DNA of 64,000 nucleotides from a virus (IMGVR_UViG_3300046009_010174:1-64000); one strand, 5' to 3'; positions 45,801 through 54,403 are shown, counted from the first letter of the stretch. Notes: generated from the letters alone by a model not told the origin. A program made the numbers and translations.

Positions 45801-46233
45801 TTGTCCTATACAAAACACAGAGTGTCCAAAATATCCTTGGTTAAGTGACCCAAAACTTGGTAGTTTTGGTAGTGTTTTAGGTAAATTGTTGAATGAATAT
45901 CTTACTTCTATTGGTTATGACCCAAATAATTGTAGTTTGAATACGTTAACCACAGAGTGGTATGTGGATATTAGGATAGATGATATTCAAGTTGTTTCTT
46001 ACCCATTCTTCAATGGAATAGGATATAATTTAATACCATTAAGTTATCCTACAACTACGAATTGGGACACAGCATTAGTTACCGCTATGAATTTGATTAA
46101 ACCACTAGGTTATGATTATTACTTTACTAGTGACGATACTATTGTAGTTTATAATCAAGTGTGTTCTGTGTCAGAAGCTGATATTAACTTCAAGTTAAAT
46201 ATCGGAATAAACTTCTCAATTTATTGTGTATAA
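42856..46233 (+). CDS. Baseplate wedge-like protein with gpI/gp7-type motif, 1125 aa
   Basis: Around residues 350-470 it contains VLQIYGRSFDEVNKYITSL, LRNLAQTLGW and FKSKGTRKSIENLLRLIG. The KGT-plus-helix motif is characteristic of phage tail protein I (P2 gpI), related to the C-terminal part of T4 gp7. This gene, rather than the 1782-aa one, may therefore be the true gp7 equivalent. From about 850 onward it is Cys-rich (DLCECISITG, GYDPCCG, PCRPCELND), with a C-terminal segment (WYVDIRIDDIQVVSYPFFNG) that also seems to occur in the next protein. The start overlaps the preceding stop. Confidence 0.7.
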   Translation: MAKFTCPPQTPSGAGTFANNLVGLQLVTGGGLTQGTFNFTLSASEKVNRNFSTGTFSNPISLDSMGIIDINQAKAIIENNYKVYPNFDLTQVTNFVLYGSMAKRMSAAVTQVISYFPAALESTTLRLDYSTGVTAFNVVFSLQYNETTFELDLTKIRNPFGIDYTTNSTRNLSLREIPVSTLRNMTLEYAKYSLYYNEIGYQVKRIVPTNSLTSGNLSITVVGNPFSGETNVFGNIIIRPNDSEVNKVFNENLDEVENFLLNRTSTPIYTASFVIPKEADDGTYYSDNASVTWPILGLWNLDIISSTFVDYLTVLNDISVSFDSYRTNLVSRFFTTPAFKEFDTIGQKMDKVLQIYGRSFDEVNKYITSLSYVTSVNYNVRNDIPSQLLRNLAQTLGWQTNISPITNTDFLNSVFGQTNQEKSMFSGVPVAQTPDELNYQFYRNVLLNTAYLFKSKGTRKSIENLLRLIGAPEALVEFNEYVYLADQRININKFNSYYAQISGGTLVEQTPTLESSNVFTLFGVQYTGFTTTVTIKDVNITIDEFPIDEFGFPKPITDSEAYFFQIGSGWFEQTPQHRAPEQVNSTLSVFTGLNPDYQTSLKPYTYGQEYLDRFRKFPFIQLGYNISPSVDNNKSWYDSEVLLRVNLDGNINARYFVADDKLVLNVKNTEIFLNPAQGLLYDVWYMSRLYNYPIPNQGMNYVNPNGCFPNAASCYPDRNGVDWTIINPQPKQKTFFEFAQTFWKNTINVRNRQYSTDGKTSGYPTLQSIYWKYLQSLQDVNIANNNFTYQTMIEYVNGLGDYWIRLIEQMVPATTIWNTGVKLENSIFHRQKFQWKRQRGCQIILDTPPPTPDPVDLCECISITGASVGSSTLITTLSPNGYVNGKQSFLGYDPCCGLVKDIIISYNSGSTRWEYYYDGTLVGTLNSTSDCPIGSVWSNTKNNVGTISSTNRTICPNPASFTPLRPNPCRPCELNDSLYTYDCPIQNTECPKYPWLSDPKLGSFGSVLGKLLNEYLTSIGYDPNNCSLNTLTTEWYVDIRIDDIQVVSYPFFNGIGYNLIPLSYPTTTNWDTALVTAMNLIKPLGYDYYFTSDDTIVVYNQVCSVSEADINFKLNIGINFSIYCV

Positions 46234-48374
46234 TGTCTTGTTTTTTAGATGTAGTAGTAAATAGTATAACTGGTGATTGTAGTAATACGTCCTCAGGTGC
46301 GTTTAATATAAGTATCAATGGTAGTGCTCCTGATTTTACAATTTCTTGGATTGACCCTAGTTTTGGTACAATTCCACTTAGTGGTGCCACAGGGTACACA
46401 ATTAGTGGACTTTCGGGTGGTTCTTATGTATTTAATGTTATTGATAGTTGTTCAGGAGGTAGTACAACATTTCCTGTAAGTGTCTATATTTCGACAGGGA
46501 CTTGTGTTACCTTGACAGGTGTTCAGAATACAACTTGTAATCTGAGTAATGGTAGTATTACTGCTGATACAACAAATTATTATAATTCACCTACTTTTAG
46601 TTTATACGAAATATCGAGTGGGTTTATTACTTCAGGACAAAGTTTCAACAATATCTTCACATTTAATTCTTTATCTGCAGGTACATATTATGTTATTGCG
46701 GACGATGGTGGGGGATGTACTGGTAAATCTGAATCATGTATTGTTAAGTCATCAACTACGTTAGATTTTGGTGTATATGTCATCAATGATGCGGGATGTG
46801 CAGTGGACTCAGGGGCAATCTACGTTACTGGTCAAACTGGAGTACCACCATACACATATTTGTGGTCAAATGGTCAAACAACCCCATCAATCACAGGATT
46901 AACACCTGGTAATTACAATGTGGTGGTGACAGATAGTGCTGGTTGTTCTAATAGTTTGGGTGTGGTTGTAAATGAAGTACCACCAATTGGATTGGGAACA
47001 TTTACAATTACAAATCCATCTTGTTACACTTCGGATGGAAGTGTAACAGTTGTTACAACTGGTGGTACTGCACCTTTTTATTATTCAGGTTCTAACGGAA
47101 CTGTAACAATTACTTTTGCTTCGAGTTATACATTTACTGGTGTTGCCGCAGGTAATTTCTCAGTTAGTGTAACTGATGCTGGTTTATGTAATTTTGTGGC
47201 ATCCACAATTTTGTTGACTCCGAATTCATTTACTAACGTAACAGTTTCAACAACCAACTCACTATGTAATAATAATACAGGTGTTGTTTCAGTTTCTCTA
47301 TTTGGTGGTTCCCCTCCTTATTCATATACTCTGATAGATTTCACAGGAAACTCAGCAACAACAGTTACTAATGCAACAAATGTAAACTTTAATGCCTTGG
47401 AATCGGGTAATTACACCTTACAAATTACTGATGGAGGACCTTGTGTTTTTACTCAAGCTGTGACAATAAATAATACAATTTTATATACTTTAAGTTCAGT
47501 TGTATCAGGTACAACTTGTGGACAAAATAATGGTGTTGTTACTTTAAATATAAGTAGTGGAGGTACACCACCCTACATCTATCAGATGGATGGTGTTTTA
47601 GTTAACACAAGTTTGTCAGGTTATACATTTTCAGGATTAGCACCTGGTAATTACACAGCATCTGTAATTGATGCTAATTTATGTCAACAATTTTTACCAA
47701 TATTAATACCAACCTCATCCTCGGTAAATTTTATATTAAACCCAACATCACCACTATCGGGAAATGATGGGATGATAGAAACTTTTATATTAGAAGGTGA
47801 ACCTCCGTTTAATTTAATATGGAGTTCAAACGCACCAAGTGGACAAACTGGTTTAACAATAACTGGTCTCACTGCTGGTACGTACAATCTAAGTGTTACA
47901 GATGATAATGGATGTACACAAGTAAGAAGTGTAACTTTATTCGGATACAATTTAATATCTTCATATCAAGTTTTAAATATTTGCAACGATAATTTTGTAA
48001 ATTCGGGTCAATTAATCAAAAAGGGACTACAACAGATGTATCTTGAAGGTTTTCATGACTTAACATCAGGTGATACCAATTGTTTACTAAGTGCCGCAAC
48101 TTTTGTTTGTGAAGTTAGTGTAAATGGGGTAACCAACTCAATTGGTTTTTATAATTCCACATCGTTAAACGATTTTCCAACTGATAGTGTATATTTTAAT
48201 GTTGTTGAAATATTATTATCACTATACCCCGAATTAGAAACAATAACTATTGATATATCGACAGGTGAGATATTAATTAGTTCATTGTGTAATCCATCCA
48301 TTGGGATGATTGATGCAACAATAATTGTGAGTGTAATAATTCTTTACAACATAAATTGTGTAAGTTGTGCATAA
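46233..48374 (+). CDS. Tail fibre with seven SprB-like repeats, 713 aa
   Basis: Starts at ATG 46233, overlapping the previous stop (TAATG). Residues 1 to about 570 form roughly seven tandem repeats of 75-85 residues. Each has a Cys and GS.. segment, a GG.PPY-type turn (GVPPYTYLWSNG, GGSPPYSYTL, GGTPPYIYQM) and an ending like ITGLTPGNYNVVVTDSAGC. This matches SprB-type repeats (Pfam SprB), named for the flavobacterial gliding adhesin SprB. The C-terminus (about 575-713) is a separate domain with FVCEVSVNGVTNSIGFYNST. It is probably a fibre or adhesin reaching the host surface. Repeat identity is strong; function is inferred. Confidence 0.82.
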   Translation: MSCFLDVVVNSITGDCSNTSSGAFNISINGSAPDFTISWIDPSFGTIPLSGATGYTISGLSGGSYVFNVIDSCSGGSTTFPVSVYISTGTCVTLTGVQNTTCNLSNGSITADTTNYYNSPTFSLYEISSGFITSGQSFNNIFTFNSLSAGTYYVIADDGGGCTGKSESCIVKSSTTLDFGVYVINDAGCAVDSGAIYVTGQTGVPPYTYLWSNGQTTPSITGLTPGNYNVVVTDSAGCSNSLGVVVNEVPPIGLGTFTITNPSCYTSDGSVTVVTTGGTAPFYYSGSNGTVTITFASSYTFTGVAAGNFSVSVTDAGLCNFVASTILLTPNSFTNVTVSTTNSLCNNNTGVVSVSLFGGSPPYSYTLIDFTGNSATTVTNATNVNFNALESGNYTLQITDGGPCVFTQAVTINNTILYTLSSVVSGTTCGQNNGVVTLNISSGGTPPYIYQMDGVLVNTSLSGYTFSGLAPGNYTASVIDANLCQQFLPILIPTSSSVNFILNPTSPLSGNDGMIETFILEGEPPFNLIWSSNAPSGQTGLTITGLTAGTYNLSVTDDNGCTQVRSVTLFGYNLISSYQVLNICNDNFVNSGQLIKKGLQQMYLEGFHDLTSGDTNCLLSAATFVCEVSVNGVTNSIGFYNSTSLNDFPTDSVYFNVVEILLSLYPELETITIDISTGEILISSLCNPSIGMIDATIIVSVIILYNINCVSCA

Positions 48375-48378
48375 TAAA

Positions 48379-48403
48379 AAACCCCACCTAAAAAGTGGGG
48401 TTT
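48379..48403. terminator. Bidirectional terminator between convergent genes
   Basis: AAACCCCAC / GTGGGGTTT forms a 9-bp stem with a 7-nt loop between the plus-strand fibre gene and the minus-strand RuvC-like gene. T-rich sequence follows on both strands, stronger in the minus direction. Confidence 0.9.
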
Positions 48404-48407
48404 AATT

Positions 48408-49007
48408 TTACCATAAATTTTCTTGTTTCATATATCCTAACACACAACAATAAGCATCACTCATATCAAAATTCTCTTTCTTAAGAGTATTGTTTTTTGT
48501 GTAACCCCAATTTATTTGAGGTTCTCTTTTGGCTACTTGTTCCCAAATAATTTGTTTTTTGTCACAATCCTTTGGTAATCCACCAAACAAAACAAACTTC
48601 CCTTTACCATTATCTTTCACTAACCATGGGAAAGCGTTTTTTCTTGAGTTGTATGTTGATATGTATTCAGGAACAATACCTAAAACATCATATATCTCTT
48701 TGGAAATAAGAGTATTATATCTCATTAAAGTTTGTATAGTATAAACATTGTTACTATTTAAAAGTGGCTCTTCGATAACAACTTTTTTGATGTTTAATTC
48801 ATCATACCCCTCTAATTTAGTTTTGAAAATTTCGGTCTTAAGAAATAATTCCTTCATTTTATTTTCTTCTTTAGGTTTGGTTACTGGTGAGATATGAGTT
48901 AATTCCAATAATTCCTTACTTTCTATGTCAAACAATGCCCAACCAATTGTTTTCGTAGAAATATCTAACCCCAAAACCTTTGGGGATTGTTTCATTTTAT
49001 CATTCAT
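48408..49007 (-). CDS. RuvC-like Holliday junction resolvase (RNase H fold)
   Basis: A 199-aa protein with the RuvC-type acidic tetrad layout: D15 in VLGLDISTKTIGWAL, E79/E80 in KKVVIEEP, and D181/D184 in FDMSDAYC. Size is close to E. coli RuvC (173 aa). RuvC-fold enzymes cut four-way junctions; T4 uses the unrelated endonuclease VII (gp49), so this may be its functional replacement in packaging and recombination. Met1 or Met5 could be the start. It is the last gene of the minus-strand cluster, 3 nt after the 806-aa fibre gene. Confidence 0.8.
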   Translation of the reverse strand: MNDKMKQSPKVLGLDISTKTIGWALFDIESKELLELTHISPVTKPKEENKMKELFLKTEIFKTKLEGYDELNIKKVVIEEPLLNSNNVYTIQTLMRYNTLISKEIYDVLGIVPEYISTYNSRKNAFPWLVKDNGKGKFVLFGGLPKDCDKKQIIWEQVAKREPQINWGYTKNNTLKKENFDMSDAYCCVLGYMKQENLW

Positions 49008-49010
49008 AAA

Positions 49011-51431
49011 TTAAATATCTAATTTGATTACAAACTGTTGAATCCCCGTTCTCGGATATGGAGATTGTAGCTTTGAAACAATCATAAGATTTTTGTCTGA
49101 ATCGTAAAGACCAATTTCAGTTACGAATGGTTGGACTGAAGTATTCCACGATGGATTTGAGGAGTATTGGAATTCTGATTGACCTAATACTATCTGATAC
49201 CTCATTTCATAAATTGTGGCTTGAATGTCAGTTTCTATATTACCATAAAAATAATATTCATCACCAAAATTTAATTGAGTTCCTGAAAAACCTGCCGTAG
49301 TTATATCAATATAATCACTTAAGTCATAAAGTGGTGCATTATCATATAAGTCCTGAGTTATAACAAACGTATTACCTGTTAAACCTGATTGTGTTAAATA
49401 CCCATTATTACTTGTACCACTAAGTTGGAAATTATAGTCAATTATTCTCCATTGTGATGGTTCTGGTCTACCATTACCCTCAACCTTTTGACAAATAATT
49501 TCAAATGAATCAGCAATAAAACCTGACGTAATATCACAACCTACAGAACATATACTTGGATTAGATGATAAACAATTAAATTCATCACCAAATCTTACAC
49601 TAACATTTTGAGAATTCAAAGGATTACAAGTTATGTTAGGTCCTTGTATTACTTGATAATAATTAGAATGTAAAGAATTAGTATAGGCTGAAGAGTTTGA
49701 TAATCGATATGTAACGTGTAAATATTCAGTTTCGCCAGTCAGAATTCCCTCAACAGATTCGTTATCCAAACCACAAATATTTGGTGTAATTAAAGCAACC
49801 TTTGGCGCTGGTAATGTCCAGTTTCTATTGGCTTTATATGACATTGCGGCAATAATCTCTTCATCATCAATAATGATTAGTTTGTGGTCAGGAAATACCT
49901 TACCAATTCTGTTTGGTATTCCCGCAATCGGTGTTGTATTTGGGTTTGGATTAGTATCCCATAGGTGATAATATCTTATACCTGGATTATTCATATCTTG
50001 GTTTTGATTTGACTCCAAGTAATGAACAGTAAATAATGGTATAATTAAATCATCAAAACCAGGAGGGTCAACATAAAAAGTTTGTCCATAACAACATTCA
50101 GGGTTTTTATGCCACATTAACCACGGAATGTGTAATTTGAAATTCCTTGCTTCTCCTATTGTATCATCAGGTTCAGTAATATCGTGAGGTTCCAAGGCGA
50201 ATTTTTCACCATAGAAAAAATCAATCGTATTATTAGTATAATGAATAATAGCAATGGCCTTTTGTTCTTCAGGTGTAACTACAACCTTTTCATCAAAAGA
50301 GTTATAATAATAAGTTGAATCAGTATCGGTTTGTCCACTACTTGAAGCGTAACCAAAATATTCTTTAGACCCCAAATAATCAATAGAACCAAATTTAGTA
50401 TAATCTTTGTGTGTTGAGGAATTTATACCTGCTGGACTTTCTGACCAAGGAATATTCATATTCCAAATTTTAACATCAAATTGGTCAGTATAACAAACCG
50501 ATTCAAAATTGATAACATCATATGGGAAGTGTTGAGATGGTGTTACACTATCATAAATCTCAGTCATTCCTGATGGATATACAATTACACGAGCATAACA
50601 ATCACCACTTAAATATGTAAAATCAGGTGTTGACCTATCCAAAGTTATATTATCCAAACAAACATCAACAATTCGATATGTTAAAATCGTATAACAACTT
50701 GACATATCCACAACACAAGTTGCAGTATAACTCGGTAAACACGGGCCACAATTAGTCACAGGACAAGTTGTGGTTGTAGTTGTTGTTGGAGGTGATGGTG
50801 GACTACAAGCGTCAGTTGTTGTTGTTGTCGTTACTGGTAAGGTAGTTGTAGTAGTTGTTGCAGTGAAACAATTACAGTCATTAACACCATTACCATCATA
50901 AATTATCGTTATAAAATCACCAATTTGATAGTTCCTAACAAAATCATTGTTACATGTAATTGCCGAAACCACAATCAAATTTGAACCATTCAAACCACTC
51001 ATTTGTATTACATAGTTAGATGTTAGTGCGTAGTCACCTGTGGTTATTGCACTCCACTCTATGTTTGAACCTGATGTTGTACCTAAGAAAAACCCCCTTG
51101 GTGATGCTGTATTATACACTGGACTTACAATCGATTGCATAAATGGGATTCCATATGTATTTCCGTTGTTACCATCCACGTAGTAAGGGTATTTAATGTT
51201 TTCCTTATTTGATTGAGGAACACCTGCCGAATTTTGAGCATTGAAACTTGGCTCTAATACTCTACTATTATATTGGTTATAACTTGTTTGAGGAATAGCA
51301 TTATACGAAACTTCACTATCACCAATTTGAAAATAACTTATATTAAAATTACCTTGAGAAATTTTTTGTCTCCCAGTATCGGTAATCCTTGTGTTTATTA
51401 AACCTGCTGTGTTTTTTAAAATATATCCCAT
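49011..51431 (-). CDS. Modular tail fibre/baseplate protein with Thr-rich linkers, 806 aa
   Basis: The N-terminus has NTRITDTGRQKISQGNFNIS followed by YFQIGDSEVSYN, a pattern often seen at the start of phage tail or fibre proteins (DxGRxKLxxGxFxI..FxxGD). Around residues 190-225 runs of Thr (TTTTTTLPVTTTTTTDACSP) form a flexible linker rich in Cys. The large C-terminal part is beta-rich with structural-type sequence (NFKLHIPWLMWHKNPECCYG, KVFPDHKLIIIDDEEIIAAM). No catalytic motif is seen. It is a likely fibre or fibre-adaptor, placed by the N-terminal motif and by neighbours. Confidence 0.7.
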   Translation of the reverse strand: MGYILKNTAGLINTRITDTGRQKISQGNFNISYFQIGDSEVSYNAIPQTSYNQYNSRVLEPSFNAQNSAGVPQSNKENIKYPYYVDGNNGNTYGIPFMQSIVSPVYNTASPRGFFLGTTSGSNIEWSAITTGDYALTSNYVIQMSGLNGSNLIVVSAITCNNDFVRNYQIGDFITIIYDGNGVNDCNCFTATTTTTTLPVTTTTTTDACSPPSPPTTTTTTTCPVTNCGPCLPSYTATCVVDMSSCYTILTYRIVDVCLDNITLDRSTPDFTYLSGDCYARVIVYPSGMTEIYDSVTPSQHFPYDVINFESVCYTDQFDVKIWNMNIPWSESPAGINSSTHKDYTKFGSIDYLGSKEYFGYASSSGQTDTDSTYYYNSFDEKVVVTPEEQKAIAIIHYTNNTIDFFYGEKFALEPHDITEPDDTIGEARNFKLHIPWLMWHKNPECCYGQTFYVDPPGFDDLIIPLFTVHYLESNQNQDMNNPGIRYYHLWDTNPNPNTTPIAGIPNRIGKVFPDHKLIIIDDEEIIAAMSYKANRNWTLPAPKVALITPNICGLDNESVEGILTGETEYLHVTYRLSNSSAYTNSLHSNYYQVIQGPNITCNPLNSQNVSVRFGDEFNCLSSNPSICSVGCDITSGFIADSFEIICQKVEGNGRPEPSQWRIIDYNFQLSGTSNNGYLTQSGLTGNTFVITQDLYDNAPLYDLSDYIDITTAGFSGTQLNFGDEYYFYGNIETDIQATIYEMRYQIVLGQSEFQYSSNPSWNTSVQPFVTEIGLYDSDKNLMIVSKLQSPYPRTGIQQFVIKLDI

Positions 51432-51434
51432 AAA

Positions 51435-51442
51435 GATAAATA
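51435..51442 (-). promoter_or_regulatory. Late-promoter-like box, minus strand (TATTTATC)
   Basis: TATTTATC, read on the minus strand, lies 3 nt upstream of the ATG ending at 51431. Confidence 0.35.
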
Positions 51443-51455
51443 TCGAAAATTGATT

Positions 51456-52181
51456 TTATGTGACGATAATGTTACAACAATAACATCCTGATATAGAAAC
51501 ATTACTTAAAGTGTAATTTTCAACACTTTGACCTAAATAACAAGCGACATCTTGGTTTTTAGTTGTAGTTGTATATGTTGTTAATATTAAAGTATCTGAA
51601 TTTGTATAAGTGAGATTGTTCCATCCCTCAGTGTACGAAGTGATGTAAACATTTTGATTTTGACAACCTGGTGTTGGATTATAAGTTGTACTCAAAGTCG
51701 AACTTGAGTATGAAATAGATTGTGTGACACTATTTTTAACCAAGTCACTCGTTGACGTTGTTGTAGAAGTACCTGAGAATGGAGAAGATTTTGAAGTATT
51801 TAAATGTACCAAATTAAATGTTATAGTTACACCACTTGGTAAACTTGGAAACACTGAAATAGTTGTATCGTATTTTTTTGTTAATGTTGTATTGTTATTA
51901 ACTATTGTTGTTGACGAAGTATTAATTGTAACGTTGTATGTTATTGAATTATTCGATGTGTTTAGAATAACAGAATTTGTTGATGTTTCACCCGACACGT
52001 CTTTTACAATAACAGAGTATTGACCAGGACATAAATTACTAAATAATGGTGTATTAAAATAGGTTAAACCATTATTAATTGAGTAGGAATATGGTGGTGT
52101 TCCATTGTAACCTTGAATTGCAAAAGAACCATCACATCCACAAATTGTATCATTTATATTAACAGTTGAAGTTAAAATCAT
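51456..52181 (-). CDS. Short fibre protein with one SprB-like repeat, 241 aa
   Basis: The first 80 residues match a single SprB-type repeat: ICGCDGSFAIQGYNGTPPYS, a LCPGQYSVIVKDVSG ending and Cys in the expected places. The remainder is Ser/Thr/Asn-rich beta sequence with little Lys, and ends with Cys-rich CYCCNIIVT. It lies 3 nt upstream of the 731-aa fibre stop, in the same direction. Probably a fibre accessory or tip subunit. Confidence 0.65.
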   Translation of the reverse strand: MILTSTVNINDTICGCDGSFAIQGYNGTPPYSYSINNGLTYFNTPLFSNLCPGQYSVIVKDVSGETSTNSVILNTSNNSITYNVTINTSSTTIVNNNTTLTKKYDTTISVFPSLPSGVTITFNLVHLNTSKSSPFSGTSTTTSTSDLVKNSVTQSISYSSSTLSTTYNPTPGCQNQNVYITSYTEGWNNLTYTNSDTLILTTYTTTTKNQDVACYLGQSVENYTLSNVSISGCYCCNIIVT

Positions 52182-52184
52182 ATA

Positions 52185-54380
52185 TTAGCTTGTTGAAGTA
52201 AATGTGTATGTACTTGTTTTAGTACCCCCAGCAACTAAATTGGCTGTTAATGTAACTAAATAAGTATGTGTATTACCAATCGGAGGACACGGGCCTTCCC
52301 ATCCTTGAGTATTTGAAGCACCTGGGTCACCTGTGGTTGGATTTATTGTCACACCACCAGGCCAAGGTATTGATGAACTAACCTGAGTGGTTGTATTTGG
52401 TATATTTGTTACATCCCAATGAATATATCCCGGATTGTCTAAATCTTCACAATAAATTTCAAAACTACTAATGTCTGAACTTGTTAAACCCCCCAACAAA
52501 TACCATTTAAACCAAGGAGTTTCATTAGAACCACCACAAGCCCCTGAAAATTTAAATGTTGTTGGTATGTCACTATCATCTAACGCCCACCAAGCATTAA
52601 TTGTTAAAGATAAAAAGTCAGAACAAGCACCTATTGATGTTATAGTTTGTTGTTGAGGACTTGGAGGATTAACAGACATTGTCCATGCTCCTGAAGTTGG
52701 TGAACTTGGATATCCTTTGAATATAGTCCAAGTAGATGTACCTAAAGCTGTATTTATAATACTACTTGTTGATGCCGATAACGACCATACTCCCGAAGTA
52801 CCAACAGATGGGTTAAAATATACAATTTCATTACCAGAATTTGATATCCAAGATGTTTGGCCATTTATATAAGTGTTATATTGGAAAGTAATTTGAGTTG
52901 TGGTTGGAGTAGGTGTACCGCCAGTCCTTTTGGTTGTCGTAATTGACATACAGAAAATATTTTCTAAATAGTTTGGAACTGGAGGTAAAGTTGTTGTTGA
53001 TGTTGTAGTCGTTGTAAAACCAGGTACTGTACAAGTTGTTGTGAAAGTATAGTCACCATAATAGTCACTAACAACGGCAGTATAACTACCAGTAGATAGA
53101 CCATTTATTGTCTTACCACCTATTAGTGTAGCACCATTAGGAAAAGTCCATTCTATTGTGTATGGAGGAACACCACCAACGATACTTAATGTTATTGAAC
53201 CATTTGAACTATCAGGGTTTCCAGTAATATTTGTTACATTACAGATTACGTTTAATGGTTGTATAGTGAGTACGTTACAATCATTTACTGGTATATAACC
53301 CGAGTTTATATATGACCTAGTTGTTGTAGTTGTCGTTGAAGTGGTAGGTGTTACACCAGTACAAGGTGTTCTTAAAACTTGTGAACAAAAAGGTGAACCC
53401 GAACATGTTACTAATGTAAATCCACTCGAACAAGTTAACCCAGTAACACCTGAATTATCAAAAGTAGTACCCGTTAAATCTCTTGTGGTGAATACGGTTA
53501 CTAAGGTTAATGCTGATTGGGAAGTAATTGCACTCAAAGACGAAACACTACCTGAATAAATTTCAGCACCGAAACCACCAGTAGCTCCTGTACTTGAATT
53601 TAGACCTTCCATTTGAATATAATTCGGTCCTGCTGGTAAAGTTATTGGGAAAACTGACCAAGTTGAAAAAGTTTGACCATGTGTTCTATAAGCTGAAAAT
53701 GAATTGTACTGATTACCGAAAGTAAAACCACTTGTATTAGCTTCAACTAATAACACACCATTTAATTTAAATCTGTAAAAATCGTCAGCACCCATTCCCA
53801 AATAATAGGTTTGAGATGTTGGATTATTGAAACAAGCAGTGAAACCAATCCATTCATTTGCTGGAGAAAAAGGTGATGTTGTTGTTGGCCAAACACCTGA
53901 GTAATTTAATCTACCTGGTGAATTGGGTAGAAAAGTTGTTGATTTATTACCCCATACTGTATTAGAATTAGCACATGGCCAAATTCTAGGTCCGTGAGTT
54001 GTTGCACTTAATGAACAACTTTCTAATAAACCACTTGGAGAAACAATACTTTGACCAGCACCCGGGCCTCCCAAAATATAATTTAAAGTTCTATCCTTCA
54101 AACTTTTGGTAGTATCAGAATCTATAAAAAATGATGTGTTGAATAAGGGTGTCCCATTTTTTGTTTGAGAACCAGTTGTAATTCCTGTCAGTATAATTGG
54201 AAACGTCAAATTAGTTATGTCTTCATAAAAAATTGTCCCCATATATCCGTTGGTAGAAAACTGACCTGCTTTCAAAACAACAAGAGTTGAGGCAGAACCA
54301 CTGGTTGATGCGGTTACTTCTCTTATACACTCAGAATTATCAGGTGCTGCGGTATAACCAGATGGACAAAAACAACTCAT
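52185..54380 (-). CDS. Modular fibre protein with PA14-like, SprB-like and PEBP-like domains, 731 aa
   Basis: The N-terminus is Cys-rich (FCPSGYTAAPDNSECI). A PA14-like carbohydrate-binding region follows (ACFNNPTSQTYYLGMGADDF, YRFKLNGVLLVEANTSGF). A TSTTTTTTRS linker precedes an SprB-like repeat (NGSITLSIVGGVPPYTIEW), then a TTTTTSTTTLPP linker. The last 150 residues match a PEBP/YbhB-type domain: SDIPTTFKFSGACGG, IYCEDLDNPGYIHWDVTNIP, and GWEGPCPPIGNTHTYLV. PEBP proteins bind lipids or small ligands; in a fibre it may bind a surface molecule. It has a late-promoter-like box 15 nt upstream. The PEBP match is strong; binding function is inferred. Confidence 0.78.
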   Translation of the reverse strand: MSCFCPSGYTAAPDNSECIREVTASTSGSASTLVVLKAGQFSTNGYMGTIFYEDITNLTFPIILTGITTGSQTKNGTPLFNTSFFIDSDTTKSLKDRTLNYILGGPGAGQSIVSPSGLLESCSLSATTHGPRIWPCANSNTVWGNKSTTFLPNSPGRLNYSGVWPTTTSPFSPANEWIGFTACFNNPTSQTYYLGMGADDFYRFKLNGVLLVEANTSGFTFGNQYNSFSAYRTHGQTFSTWSVFPITLPAGPNYIQMEGLNSSTGATGGFGAEIYSGSVSSLSAITSQSALTLVTVFTTRDLTGTTFDNSGVTGLTCSSGFTLVTCSGSPFCSQVLRTPCTGVTPTTSTTTTTTRSYINSGYIPVNDCNVLTIQPLNVICNVTNITGNPDSSNGSITLSIVGGVPPYTIEWTFPNGATLIGGKTINGLSTGSYTAVVSDYYGDYTFTTTCTVPGFTTTTTSTTTLPPVPNYLENIFCMSITTTKRTGGTPTPTTTQITFQYNTYINGQTSWISNSGNEIVYFNPSVGTSGVWSLSASTSSIINTALGTSTWTIFKGYPSSPTSGAWTMSVNPPSPQQQTITSIGACSDFLSLTINAWWALDDSDIPTTFKFSGACGGSNETPWFKWYLLGGLTSSDISSFEIYCEDLDNPGYIHWDVTNIPNTTTQVSSSIPWPGGVTINPTTGDPGASNTQGWEGPCPPIGNTHTYLVTLTANLVAGGTKTSTYTFTSTS

Positions 54381-54395
54381 TAATTAGATTTTAAA

Positions 54396-54403
54396 TATAA
54401 ATA
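54396..54403 (-). promoter_or_regulatory. Late-promoter-like box, minus strand (TATTTATA)
   Basis: TATTTATA, read on the minus strand, lies 15 nt before the 731-aa fibre start and is followed by TTTAAAAT, as at 3716-3723. Confidence 0.55.

Noticed and set aside
46224-46232. Earlier start for the SprB-repeat fibre
   Set aside because: ATG at 46233 overlaps the previous stop in the TAATG form used by neighbouring genes.
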